Positions 7,995 to 16,054 of a stretch of 64,000 bases of DNA are shown one piece after another. The first letter of the stretch is position 1, and each line of letters starts with the position of its first letter. The notes beneath the pieces are model-generated. The model ran no database searches, was not told the DNA's origin, and worked only from the letters and a program-made list of their open reading frames with translations. Origin of the DNA: G965200765 sp965200765 (GTDB lineage Bacteria > Pseudomonadota > Gammaproteobacteria > Arenicellales > JAJDZL01); NCBI GenBank assembly GCA_965200765.1, contig OZ241380.1, positions 930,001 through 994,000 of the forward strand. The letters are read 5' to 3'. The translations under genes were made by a program, and so were the position numbers.

Positions 7995-9002
7995 ATGGAA
8001 AACAATTGTATTGATCAAATTTTGCAGCAAAAGGGTTACACCGTTATGGACGGTGCGACTGGTACCAACATGTTTGACATGGGACTGATATCAGGCGATG
8101 CTCCCGAAATCTGGAACGACGAGTACCCTGAAAGAGTTCGGCAACTGATTTTCAATTTTTGCGAAGCGGGTTCCGACATTGTATTGACGAACAGCTTCGG
8201 TGGCAACGCGATGAGACTGAAGTTGCACAACAATGAACATCGCGTCGATGAATTGAATGAGAAAGCTGCCGAACTGGCGCTGGAAGCTGTCAAACAGTCA
8301 GGTAGGAGTGTATTGGTAGCCGGTTCAATCGGTCCTTTGGGCGAGTTGCTTGAACCTCTGGGCGAGTTGAGTTATGCAGATGCAGTCAACGCTTTTACCG
8401 AACAAGCCTTGGCACTGGAGCGGGGCGGAGTGGATCTGTTGTGGATCGAAACACTTTCGGCCAAGGAAGAACTGCATGCTGCAGTGGAAGGTGCTAGCAA
8501 GACAAATCTTGATTTTGGTTGTACCGCGAGCTTTGATACACAGGGTCGTACAATGATGGGTGTAACTCCCAAGGATTTTCTGGAGACTTGCATGGGACTT
8601 CAAAAATCACCGATTGCTGTAGGCACGAATTGCGGGATTGGACCTGCGCAAACGGTCGCCGCGGTACTTGAAATGGAGAAAGCCGCCAATGGTTCGGTTC
8701 CGATTGTTGCGAAAGCCAACTGCGGTGTTCCCGAATGGGAAGGGGCGAAAATTGTTTACTCGGCATCTCCCGAACAAATGTATACTTATGCGCGTATTGC
8801 TCGAGATGCCGGTGCCACCGTCATTGGTGGTTGTTGCGGAACGAGACCTCTGCATATTCAAAAAATCTGCGAATCGCTGGAAAATTATCACCCTTCCGGA
8901 ACACCTTCATTAAAGGAGATTGAAGAAAGTCTGGGGGAGGTATTTGATTCGTCACCGAAGCCGGCCCGGAAACGCAGAAGTCGAAAAGGCACTGCATCCT
9001 GA
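7995..9002 (+). CDS. Betaine-homocysteine methyltransferase-like protein
   Basis: A 335-residue zinc-dependent homocysteine S-methyltransferase family protein. MDGATGTNMFDMG opens the barrel, and the three zinc cysteines are C213 in GTNCGIG and C280/C281 in GGCCGTRP. It most resembles the bacterial betaine-homocysteine methyltransferase branch, which moves a methyl group to homocysteine to make methionine; glycine betaine, S-methylmethionine and dimethylsulfoniopropionate are all donors in the wider family. ATG 7995 is preferred to the in-frame GTG at 7986. The C-terminal tail is basic (RKRRSRKG) and probably not part of the barrel. Confidence 0.82.
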   Translation: MENNCIDQILQQKGYTVMDGATGTNMFDMGLISGDAPEIWNDEYPERVRQLIFNFCEAGSDIVLTNSFGGNAMRLKLHNNEHRVDELNEKAAELALEAVKQSGRSVLVAGSIGPLGELLEPLGELSYADAVNAFTEQALALERGGVDLLWIETLSAKEELHAAVEGASKTNLDFGCTASFDTQGRTMMGVTPKDFLETCMGLQKSPIAVGTNCGIGPAQTVAAVLEMEKAANGSVPIVAKANCGVPEWEGAKIVYSASPEQMYTYARIARDAGATVIGGCCGTRPLHIQKICESLENYHPSGTPSLKEIEESLGEVFDSSPKPARKRRSRKGTAS

Positions 9003-9043
9003 ACGATTTGATACGCAATGCAAACTCATAGTAGCAACTCAAC

Positions 9044-9520
9044 ATGGCAAGCAATAAACCAAAAGTTCCCGATCGCGTCGCCGCGACCAACAGAAAGGCA
9101 TCGCATGACTATATTTTGGAAGACAAGTACGAGGCCGGCATTGTCCTGTACGGATGGGAAGTCAAGAGCATTCGCCAAGGGCGGGTGAACTTGAAAGAGA
9201 GTTATATTGTTCCCCAGGGAGGAGAATTGTATCTGGTCGGAGCGCATGTTTCTCCAACAAAGAGTGTCTCCACTCATGTTGTCGCCGAGCCCACCAGAAA
9301 ACGAAAATTGCTTTTGCATCGTGTTGAAATCAATCGGTTGATCGGCGCCGTTGAAAGAAAGGGCTACTCAATGGTTCCAATGCAAATGTACTGGAGCAGG
9401 GGAAAGGTAAAGATACTGTTTGCTCTGGGAAAAGGGAAAAAGCAGTACGACAAACGCAGTGCAATCAAGGCGCGCGATGTAGAGCGCGACCAACAGAGAG
9501 AGTTTGCCCGGTATCAATGA
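9044..9520 (+). CDS. smpB: SsrA-binding protein SmpB
   Basis: A 158-residue protein with the complete SmpB signature: NRKASHDYILEDKYEAGIVL, GWEVKSIRQGRVNLKESY, and the basic C-terminal tail GKGKKQYDKR ending in FARYQ. SmpB binds the tRNA-like part of tmRNA and brings it to stalled ribosomes so that the unfinished protein is tagged and the ribosome freed. Its partner RNA gene ssrA begins about 390 bases downstream, so both halves of the trans-translation system are side by side. Confidence 0.97.
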   Translation: MASNKPKVPDRVAATNRKASHDYILEDKYEAGIVLYGWEVKSIRQGRVNLKESYIVPQGGELYLVGAHVSPTKSVSTHVVAEPTRKRKLLLHRVEINRLIGAVERKGYSMVPMQMYWSRGKVKILFALGKGKKQYDKRSAIKARDVERDQQREFARYQ

Positions 9521-9835
9521 CCCACAGAAGATTCTGAAGAAACAAGAGTGATTGAACAGCGGCAGGGGCGTTGTTGCACACGATGGTTGCATTATTGAAG
9601 AGGTAAAAGAAGCAGTTCACAACGCATATAGAGTGATCGAATTGCTCGGACGTTTTATCGAAACGAAAGATCCGCAAGTACTCGTTGGCGCTGGTATTTT
9701 GGACCAATTCCCGTTGGAGTCGCAGAACGACTGCAATTTTGCGTAGTCAAGCCTTTGGGTGCTTCCATAAGCCCGACAAGACAGGTTATGTACAACAAAT
9801 TGTCGTATAACACAGGAAATTTTGCTTTTTTCAAT
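9521..9835. other. Gap between smpB and the ssrA promoter
   Basis: About 315 bases without a convincing gene. A 64-codon open frame (9552-9746, +) uses a weak start and has no recognisable domain. I see no strong hairpin after smpB. Confidence 0.5.
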
Positions 9836-9864
9836 TTGACAAATCGAATTGAAGTGCTTAGAAT
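9836..9864 (+). promoter_or_regulatory. Sigma70-type promoter of ssrA
   Basis: TTGACA at 9836-9841 and TAGAAT at 9859-9864 with a 17-base spacer, a near-consensus promoter. Transcription would begin near 9871, leaving a leader of about 40 bases before the mature tmRNA 5' end, to be removed by processing. Confidence 0.75.
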
Positions 9865-9909
9865 GTACGAATAAATCTGTTGCAAAAGTAACAGAGAAAT
9901 ATCCGATTT

Positions 9910-10275
9910 GGGGGTGACCTGGTTTCGACGAGGGTTGCAAAACCGTTGGAGCATGTCGAGGTGCAGTGACCTCGTTAATCAGCTGCAAATTAATAGTTGC
10001 CAACGACGACAACTTTGCCTTGGCGGCTTAACCGCCAAGCTCCATGACAATTGTGTCTGTACGGTTCGAAATGGAGTCATTTTATACAGACTAAGCTTTC
10101 AAGGAGTATCTCGTGGCTTGGAAGCAAATTTCTACGCAAGTAGAGTAGTGAGATCGCCTTCAGTTGCCTTGCTCGTCCGGGTTGCTGAAAGGTGTATTAA
10201 AGGACGAGCTAAGCATGTAGTAGCCAGCGAGCGGAGGGCTCACGGACGCGGGTTCGATTCCCGCCACCTCCACCA
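9910..10275 (+). ncRNA. ssrA: tmRNA (ssrA)
   Basis: A one-piece transfer-messenger RNA of about 366 bases. The 5' end GGGGGTGACCTGG and the 3' end ACCTCCACCA pair as an alanine-type acceptor stem, with G3 opposite U as in alanine tRNA identity. The T arm is CGGGTTCGATTCCCG, and CCA is encoded. The resume codon GCC is at 9999-10001 and the tag frame runs to TAA at 10029-10031, reading ANDDNFALAA. The tag ends in the usual ALAA degradation signal. It has its own promoter upstream and a strong terminator downstream, and smpB is just before it. Confidence 0.96.
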
Positions 10276-10311
10276 ATTTGGTCTCCATAGAGTGTTTTCA
10301 CAATATAAAGT

Positions 10312-10346
10312 CGCTGATCACTGATACAGTGATCAGCGCAATTTTT
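10312..10346 (+). terminator. Rho-independent terminator after ssrA
   Basis: A perfect 12-base-pair stem (CGCTGATCACTG paired with CAGTGATCAGCG) around a three-base ATA loop at 10312-10338, followed by CAATTTTTC. It lies 36 bases after the tmRNA CCA end. Confidence 0.88.
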
Positions 10347-10383
10347 CAAGTGCCTGTCAATTTCCAAGCTGATTTTTCAAGTC

Positions 10384-11100
10384 GTGTACCAACCAAAGTC
10401 AGACCACTCTATCGTTGTATTGACCGGCGCAGGCATCTCTCAGGAATCCGGCATCAACCCATTCCGGGGACCTGATGGAATCTACAACAAAGTAGACATC
10501 AATGAAGTATCAACTCCTGATGCCTTCCGACGTAATCCAAAGAAGGTTCTGGATTACTATCGATGGAGACTGGCGAAAGTTGAAGAAGCCGAACCGAATA
10601 TCGCACATACTGCACTGGCAAAACTGGAAGAGGAATGGCCCGGGACAGTAACCCTGATTACACAAAATGTTGATGATCTTCACGAACGGGCCAGTCATGT
10701 AGAGGTCATTCACATGCACGGGGAAATTCGAATGTCATTGTGCATGTCGTGCCAAAATCGGTGGCGAGATATGGCTGGCTGGAATGAGGGTGCACGTTGC
10801 CCAAAATGCAACCATTCATCTACGGTCCGACCCAATATTGTCTGGTTCGGAGAAATGCCGTACTGGATGGAAAAGATTGAAATTGCCATTCGGAATTGTG
10901 ACTTGTTCGTTTCAATTGGAACCAGCGGCCGTGTGTATCCTGCCAGCAACTTCGTAGTGCAGGCAAAGCGATTCAAAGCAAGAACTGTGGAACTGAATCT
11001 GGAAGCAACAAACGAGGAGATGTTTGATGAAGGCTACTACGGGAAGGCATCCGAGATTGTGCCCAGGTGGGTAGAAGATATACTGAATCGAATCAGGTAG
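10384..11100 (+). CDS. cobB: Sir2-family NAD-dependent deacylase (CobB-like)
   Basis: A 238-residue sirtuin that removes acyl groups from protein lysines using NAD. GAGISQESGI is at about residues 15-24, FRGPDG at 27-32, TQNVDDLHERA at 93-103, with catalytic H112 in HMHGE. Zinc cysteines are C120, C123, C139 and C142. The Y59-x-x-R62 pair is the class III signature for succinyl or malonyl groups, so desuccinylase/demalonylase as well as deacetylase activity is likely. The start is GTG at 10384, just after the ssrA terminator. Confidence 0.92.
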   Translation: MYQPKSDHSIVVLTGAGISQESGINPFRGPDGIYNKVDINEVSTPDAFRRNPKKVLDYYRWRLAKVEEAEPNIAHTALAKLEEEWPGTVTLITQNVDDLHERASHVEVIHMHGEIRMSLCMSCQNRWRDMAGWNEGARCPKCNHSSTVRPNIVWFGEMPYWMEKIEIAIRNCDLFVSIGTSGRVYPASNFVVQAKRFKARTVELNLEATNEEMFDEGYYGKASEIVPRWVEDILNRIR

Positions 11101-11226
11101 TTTCAGGACAAGCGCATCACACATCCAGAGTTGAATTGATTACATGCATCCAAACTGAGATAAGGTTTGTTTAATAATGTCAAGTAACAATCTGATTGAG
11201 CAGGTTAAGGAGACGTAGCGTATTTT

Positions 11227-12081
11227 TCATGGTTCAAGCGTTCGGGCAACACGAAATCCAATATAAAGATTGTAGTTCCGATGGTGTCCGAAGTCATTAC
11301 TACGGTATGCGGAGCGGGCAAAGTTAGGACCGAAGTGCCAGGAGCCTCCACGTATTACAGCCCTGTCGCAAGCTGTGTCAACTCTGGAAATCCACGCTCT
11401 ACCATGGTTCGGCGCTCCTTCATATGTAGGATGATAGCAGTCCTCAATCCATTCCCATACATTTCCATGCATATCGTGCAATCCAAACTGGTTTGGTGGA
11501 AAACTTCCCACGGGCAAAGTCTTCTCCCGATATTCGCCTACCTTACCCGGTCCATAAACATACTCTCCTTCGTAGTTTGCTTGATCTGTCGAGATTGTTT
11601 CGCCAGTCGAGAATGGGGTAGTCGTTCCTGCTCGCGCCGCATATTCCCATTCCGATTCACTAGGCAAGCGATACTCCTTTCCGGTCTTTTCACTGATCCA
11701 TTTGGTAAATAAATGCGCTTCGTCCCAACTTATATGGTTCACTGGTTGTTGACCTCGACCCCATCTGTCTTTTGCTTGGTGACCGGCACAACCACCACCG
11801 TTGACACAAGCATCCCATTCCCCGAAAGTTACTTCGAATTTACCCATGGCAAAAGGTTTGTCAAACGTCACCAAGTGTCTCGGGCCTTCGTGGTCTTCTC
11901 TGCCTTCTTCCGACTCTGGCGACCCCATCATGTAAGATCCTGCTGGAAGCACCACCATAATCGGGCATTCATCGCAATCTTGAAATTCCGTTCCTGCCGT
12001 TAAATGATCACCTGATTTTGAAACAGAGGTGACCATAAGTGCAAAAATCAGAATAACCGTTTGGAAAATTGTTCGAATCAT
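11227..12081 (-). CDS. Exported FGE-sulfatase fold protein, catalytic cysteines absent
   Basis: A 284-residue protein with an N-terminal signal peptide (hydrophobic residues about 5-17) and one formylglycine-generating-enzyme/SUMF1-like domain: LPAGSYMMGSPESEEG, KFEVTFGEWDACVNGGGC, QPVNHISWDEA, YRLPSESEWEYAARAG, LHDMHGNVWEWIEDCY and RGGSWHFGPNFARSAYR. In true FGE two cysteines follow the GGS motif; here that segment has none, so sulfatase activation is unlikely. Members of the fold do many other jobs. No sulfatase is nearby. It lies on the same strand as the Cache-domain gene and inside the accessory stretch. Confidence 0.82.
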   Translation of the reverse strand: MIRTIFQTVILIFALMVTSVSKSGDHLTAGTEFQDCDECPIMVVLPAGSYMMGSPESEEGREDHEGPRHLVTFDKPFAMGKFEVTFGEWDACVNGGGCAGHQAKDRWGRGQQPVNHISWDEAHLFTKWISEKTGKEYRLPSESEWEYAARAGTTTPFSTGETISTDQANYEGEYVYGPGKVGEYREKTLPVGSFPPNQFGLHDMHGNVWEWIEDCYHPTYEGAPNHGRAWISRVDTACDRAVIRGGSWHFGPNFARSAYRSNDFGHHRNYNLYIGFRVARTLEP

Positions 12082-12219
12082 CTTAAACTCACATCATCTA
12101 AGGGGTGTTTATTCATAACTCGTTCGCATTCAGGCCAAGGTACTTGGTTGATCCAAGAATTAATCATCTTCAATGTCTGTCAAATAACGCAACCTGATAA
12201 TGCCAAAACTGGAAGTTTG

Positions 12220-12702
12220 CTAATTGTGGTGCCCTACACCAAAAATATGCTTGTCATACCAGACCACCCAGACAGTCTTTTTCTCAACTACTCCGGTTGA
12301 CGGGTTTTTGAACCTGTAACTGGCCCAACCACCTTCGGGGGTGGCTGCACTGCGGACTTCTTCATTAATATTCTTTCCGTCAGCGTCCAGAGTTCCCAGA
12401 TTGGTTGGGTCGCCTACCCGATGCGGCAAATATGAATGCGCAGCGACGTAGTGGTCATCATGTATGACATACAAGTAGAGATCTTTATAGAGGAACTCAG
12501 GTTCCGGATTATTGGTAAATTTGTCAAATGCTGCTTCGGCACCAACTTGTTTGTAGAGTTCAATCGCTCGTGCTACCATGTCCTGTGCTTCTTCTGGTGT
12601 TCCCATTTCCGCAGAATTGGCAATTGGGGTAATCAATGAAAATTGAAATAGTATTGCTACACACGCGATCAGCCTGTACATGGCTTTATATTTAATGTTC
12701 AT
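12220..12702 (-). CDS. Exported single-Cache-domain protein
   Basis: A 160-residue secreted or periplasmic protein. Residues 1-30 form a signal peptide ending near ANSAE. The rest resembles stand-alone Cache_2 domains: AQDMVARAIELYKQVG, AFDKFTNNPEPEF, DLYLYVIHDDHYVAAHSYLPHRVG, then GWASYRFKNPSTGVVEKKTVWVVWYD. Such domains bind small molecules outside the cytoplasm and are usually part of receptors; free-standing ones have unclear roles. An internal ATG (residue 8) is an alternative start. The FGE-fold gene lies downstream on the same strand, separated by about 140 bases. Confidence 0.72.
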   Translation of the reverse strand: MNIKYKAMYRLIACVAILFQFSLITPIANSAEMGTPEEAQDMVARAIELYKQVGAEAAFDKFTNNPEPEFLYKDLYLYVIHDDHYVAAHSYLPHRVGDPTNLGTLDADGKNINEEVRSAATPEGGWASYRFKNPSTGVVEKKTVWVVWYDKHIFGVGHHN

Positions 12703-12809
12703 ATATTCTTTCCTGCCAATAAATTATAGAACCACAAAATTTGGAATCAACTCATTATAAAAAAACGTGCGTCCAAATTCTTGATTTTTTCCCTTTTCAT
12801 TGATTTTAG

Positions 12810-13034
12810 CAAATTTTCGAATGCGAAGCCGCACAGTGGGACGGACTGGCCGGTGTCGTCTCCAGCATCGCCGAGTACCCGGCGCCGGAATTGCTGTCGC
12901 ACTACCGCCGACGATGGCGAATTGAAAACACCTTCCGCGTCGCCAAGCACGACCTGAAGGTGCGACCGGTGTTTCACTGGTTGCAGCCGCGCATCGGCCC
13001 ATCGTGCTTGATTCCTGACCCCACCGGCGACTGA
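12810..13034 (+). pseudogene. IS1634-like transposase remnant
   Basis: An open frame of about 75 codons between a TAG at 12807 and TGA at 13032. It contains EAAQWDGLAGVV, then HYRRRWRIENTFRVAKHDL and KVRPVFHWLQPRI, matching the C-terminal catalytic part of DDE transposases of the IS1634 group (YxxxxxIExxFRxxKxDLxxRP). There is no N-terminal region. After RPVFHWLQPRI the reading frame is damaged: the expected AHI continuation appears only in shifted frames. The segment is visibly GC-rich against AT-rich flanks. A broken relic, not an active element. Confidence 0.75.
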
Positions 13035-13036
13035 AT

Positions 13037-13336
13037 TCTGGCAAATTGCCAGAGTGTAGTGCCTAAATTCAAAATGTGTATTCTTTATAATCAAATACTT
13101 ATGAGCACTACGTGTCAGAGTCAAGAATCTCGGTAAAAAACAGGTAAAATAGGCATTCCATACCTGAAAAACACAAAATCTTGGCGTAGGAGAAATTTCA
13201 GAAGGTCAAAACTGCTTGGAAAATCAACACCTTGGTAACTACGAGACTAACTTGATGATTCACGATTTCGGTTGGTGTATTGACGAGTACCAATGCTAGA
13301 CCAGTGATAATTTTCCAATGAAAGCAGGAAAGGAGC
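13037..13336. other. Gap between IS relic and DUF4062 gene
   Basis: Just after the transposase relic there is a perfect short palindrome (CTGGCAA, one A, TTGCCAG at about 13039-13053) followed by AGTGTAGTGCC. This might be the old right end of the insertion sequence, but I found no matching left end. The rest is AT-rich with no supported gene and presumably carries the promoter of the DUF4062 gene. Confidence 0.35.
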
Positions 13337-14962
13337 ATGATACCCATACAAATCTTCATTAGCGGCGTGCAAGGCGAGTTTGCGAAGGAAAGGGAAGTAC
13401 TTCACGATTACTTGCAGAAGGATGAGTTAATGAGCAGGTTGTTTCGTGTATTTCGTTTTGAAGCAGCACTCGCTTCGAATAGAGCACCCGACAGACTGTA
13501 TCTGGATGAAGTTGAACGCAGTGACATCTATCTTGGACTGTTTGGTTATGAGTATGGGTCAGAAGATGAAGAAGGCGTGTCGCCGACAGAGCGAGAGTTT
13601 GATCACGCGACTGCGTATGGTTTGCACAAGCTTGTATTCATCAAATCCAAAGTTCCAAATGCTGAACGACATGGCAAGATGGATTCATTGATCAAGAAGG
13701 CTCAGACTAGCTTGGTCCGGAAGCAATTTCGTTCTCAGGAGGATTTGCTAAGTGAACTAAAAGTAGCATTGATTGAATATCTGGACTTCAAAGGGATACT
13801 GCGTCTGGAATCATTTGACAAGATGCCTTGTTTTGGGGCGAACATGGAAGATCTGGATGTTGACTGGATGTCTAGATTTGTACGTATCGCGCGAAGAGCA
13901 AGAAGTTTGGCTTTGAGCGAAGATGTATTGCCCCAGGATTTGTTGATGCATTTGAAATTGTTTGACAGAGATGAACTTACCAATGCTGCAATTCTTTTGT
14001 TTGGAAAAGACCCTCAACAGTATTTCATATCCTCCATGGTACAGTGTGCCCATTTCCATGGCATTAAGGTGGGCAAGCCAATTCTGTCAAACCAAATGTA
14101 TAGTGGCACAGTCTTTCACTTGGTTGACCAGGCAGTAGAGTATGTGCTGAGCCGGATTGATATGAGGATTGGCACTCGCAGTGAGAACGCCATAGCACCA
14201 AGAACTTTTGAAATTCCGGTTGAAGTTGTGACAGAGGCAATTGTCAACGCGGTGGTGCATCGTGATTATGCCAGCAATGCCAGTGTGCAGGTTATGCTGT
14301 TTGCAGACAGGCTGGAAGTATGGAATCCGGGCAGGTTGTCACCGAAGCTAACTCTTCAAAAGTTGCGAGAACCCCATGAATCATACCCTGGCAATCCATT
14401 GCTTGCCCACCCCATGTACTTGGCAAAATTCATTGAGCGCTTGGGAACTGGCACAGTGGACATGATAGAGCGTTGTGTTGAAGCAGGACTGCCAGAACCA
14501 GAGTTTGAGAGCAGTAGTAATTTTGTTGTAAGAATTTGGCGGTCGGAGCGTCCTACGGATCCTAGAGTAGCAACAAGGTCAAGCTTGGGTCAAGCTAGAG
14601 TCAAGCCTAGGTCAAGTATCAAGATCGGGCACCATAAATCATTGAAAGAAAAAGAAAATATTGAAGTTCTATCACAGGGTCAAGCTAGGGACAAGCCGAG
14701 GTCAAGCTTGGGTCAAGCCAAGTTGACAGGTAGCATGGTCGCGATGCTCGAAAAATGTGCGACAGAAGTTTCTACACGCGGAGAACTACTGCAAGCAACA
14801 GGGTTTTCGAAACGGTCCGGGGGAATTCAGCGACAACTTAAATCGCTTCTCGAAATGAATCTGCTTGAGTTGACAATTCCCGACAAACCAACTAGTCCAT
14901 TGCAAAAATATCGGTTGACCGAAAAGGGCAAACTGCTTCTGGATAAGCTGAATTCAAATTAG
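13337..14962 (+). CDS. DUF4062 - GHKL-ATPase - winged-helix protein
   Basis: A 541-residue multidomain protein. Residues 1-105 are a DUF4062 domain (IQIFISGVQGEFAKERE, ERSDIYLGLFGYEYGS, SPTEREFDHA), a TIR-like/nucleotide-binding fold found in signalling and defence proteins. Residues about 200-400 match the part of AlbA_2/RecG-like proteins ending in a GHKL ATPase: LTNAAILLFGKDPQQYF, N box EAIVNAVVHRDY at 300-311, EVWNPGRLS at 327-335 and ERLGTGTVDMIE at 368-379. Residues 411-463 are a repeat linker rich in SSLGQA and KPR. The C terminus (465-541) looks like a winged helix. The usual N-terminal AlbA_2 domain seems replaced by DUF4062. A role in stress sensing or phage defence is possible, not shown. 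An AGGAG lies immediately before the ATG. Confidence 0.78.
   Translation: MIPIQIFISGVQGEFAKEREVLHDYLQKDELMSRLFRVFRFEAALASNRAPDRLYLDEVERSDIYLGLFGYEYGSEDEEGVSPTEREFDHATAYGLHKLVFIKSKVPNAERHGKMDSLIKKAQTSLVRKQFRSQEDLLSELKVALIEYLDFKGILRLESFDKMPCFGANMEDLDVDWMSRFVRIARRARSLALSEDVLPQDLLMHLKLFDRDELTNAAILLFGKDPQQYFISSMVQCAHFHGIKVGKPILSNQMYSGTVFHLVDQAVEYVLSRIDMRIGTRSENAIAPRTFEIPVEVVTEAIVNAVVHRDYASNASVQVMLFADRLEVWNPGRLSPKLTLQKLREPHESYPGNPLLAHPMYLAKFIERLGTGTVDMIERCVEAGLPEPEFESSSNFVVRIWRSERPTDPRVATRSSLGQARVKPRSSIKIGHHKSLKEKENIEVLSQGQARDKPRSSLGQAKLTGSMVAMLEKCATEVSTRGELLQATGFSKRSGGIQRQLKSLLEMNLLELTIPDKPTSPLQKYRLTEKGKLLLDKLNSN
14578..14718 (+). repeat. Two blocks of an 11-bp tandem repeat in the DUF4062 gene
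   Basis: GTCAAG starts at 14578, 14589, 14600 and 14611, exactly 11 bases apart, and G(T/A)CAAGC again at 14679, 14690, 14701 and 14712, also 11 bases apart. Each block has four units; they are separated by about 60 unrelated bases. Because 11 is not a multiple of three, each three units encode one 11-residue peptide period (SSLGQARVKPR type). Confidence 0.85.
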
Positions 14963-14988
14963 AAGAGCAGATCCTTGCCAAAATTGAC

Positions 14989-15058
14989 ATTGAATTGAAT
15001 GGAGATGTGCGAATGCTTCTGGTGCGTAGCGTTACTCCAAAAGCATTCACAATTCAAT
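14989..15058. terminator. Hairpin between convergent genes
   Basis: An outer stem ATTGAATTG (14989-14997) with CAATTCAAT (15050-15058), and an inner stem GAATGCTTCTGG (15011-15022) with CCAAAAGCATTC (15037-15048) carrying one mismatch. It lies between the DUF4062 gene (+) and the AcuI-like gene (-). It lacks a long T run on either side, so terminator function is likely but not certain. Confidence 0.5.
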
Positions 15059-15061
15059 TTT

Positions 15062-16054
15062 CTACTGCGTTTTCACAACAACTCTGCCGACAATGGTTCC
15101 TTCCATGAATTGGTCAAACGCATTCGGCAGGTCTTCAAATTCAACAACTTCCTTGATAATACTGTCCAGTTTGCCAGGTTTCAGGTCACCACTCAAACGA
15201 TTCCAGGCATTTTCGCGTACATCAAGAGGCATTTCAATAGAGTTGATGCCAAGAAGCGAAACCCCTCGCAGTATGAAAGGCATAACAGTCGTTTTCAGTC
15301 CAACGCCGCCGGCAAGACCAATTGAAGCAATATTTCCCCATGGCTTGACAGTACGAGTCAACCACCCAAGAATATCCCCGCCAACATTATCCACTGCTCC
15401 GCCCCACGTTGCACGCTCCAGCGGACGGTCGCCCATCTCCAGTTCATGCCGGTTCACAATTTGGTTTGCACCAAGTTCTTTCAAATAATCGTCATGCTGT
15501 GATTTGCCGGACAAGGCAATCACTTCATAACCAATCTGCGACAGCATATTGACCGCAATGCTGCCAACTCCTCCGGTAGCGCCCGTTACAACAATTGGAC
15601 CGCGGTCGGGTATTTGTCCATTGTCTTCCATGCGAATGACAGCAATGGCTGCAGTAAAACCGGCGGTACCGAGACTCATTGCTTCATATTCGTTCAAACC
15701 TTCAGGCATCGCAACAACGCAGGCACCCGGCACACGGGCCATTTGTGAATAACCGCCATCGTGCACTTCAGAAAGTCCACACCCGACAACCAGTACCGAA
15801 TCGCCTTCCTTGAACCGACTGTCGGTTGATGAATGAACCTTGCCAGCAAGGTCAATGCCACCGTTCAGCGGATATTTTCGCAAAATCTTGCCTTTTCCGG
15901 TCGCTGCAAGAGCATCTTTGTAGTTGATTGATGAATAACTGGTCTGTATGACTACCTCGCCGTCGGTAAGGTCACTGACCTTGAGGGTTTCAAATCCTGC
16001 AGATATGTTTTGATTCTCGTCCTGGTGAATGCGATAACTACGAAATGTGTCCAT
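15062..16054 (-). CDS. acuI: Acrylyl-CoA reductase-like MDR oxidoreductase (AcuI/YhdH)
   Basis: A 330-residue zinc-free medium-chain dehydrogenase/reductase. SINYKDALAATGKGKI is at about residues 41-56, GIDLAGKV follows, and the NADPH-binding glycine motif is VTGATGGVGSIAVNML at 157-172. Its length and sequence place it in the YhdH/AcuI group, which reduces acryloyl-CoA to propionyl-CoA with NADPH in the cytoplasm. In marine bacteria this step belongs to dimethylsulfoniopropionate and 3-hydroxypropionate metabolism; it also detoxifies acryloyl-CoA. No lyase gene for DMSP is next to it, so the pathway is inferred only from the family. Confidence 0.85.
   Translation of the reverse strand: MDTFRSYRIHQDENQNISAGFETLKVSDLTDGEVVIQTSYSSINYKDALAATGKGKILRKYPLNGGIDLAGKVHSSTDSRFKEGDSVLVVGCGLSEVHDGGYSQMARVPGACVVAMPEGLNEYEAMSLGTAGFTAAIAVIRMEDNGQIPDRGPIVVTGATGGVGSIAVNMLSQIGYEVIALSGKSQHDDYLKELGANQIVNRHELEMGDRPLERATWGGAVDNVGGDILGWLTRTVKPWGNIASIGLAGGVGLKTTVMPFILRGVSLLGINSIEMPLDVRENAWNRLSGDLKPGKLDSIIKEVVEFEDLPNAFDQFMEGTIVGRVVVKTQ

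Noticed and set aside
9552..9746. Small frame between smpB and ssrA
   Set aside because: Weak start, no ribosome site, no similarity I recognise.
12220..14962. Prophage or integrative element
   Set aside because: No integrase, phage structural gene or attachment-site pair seen; only a transposase relic.
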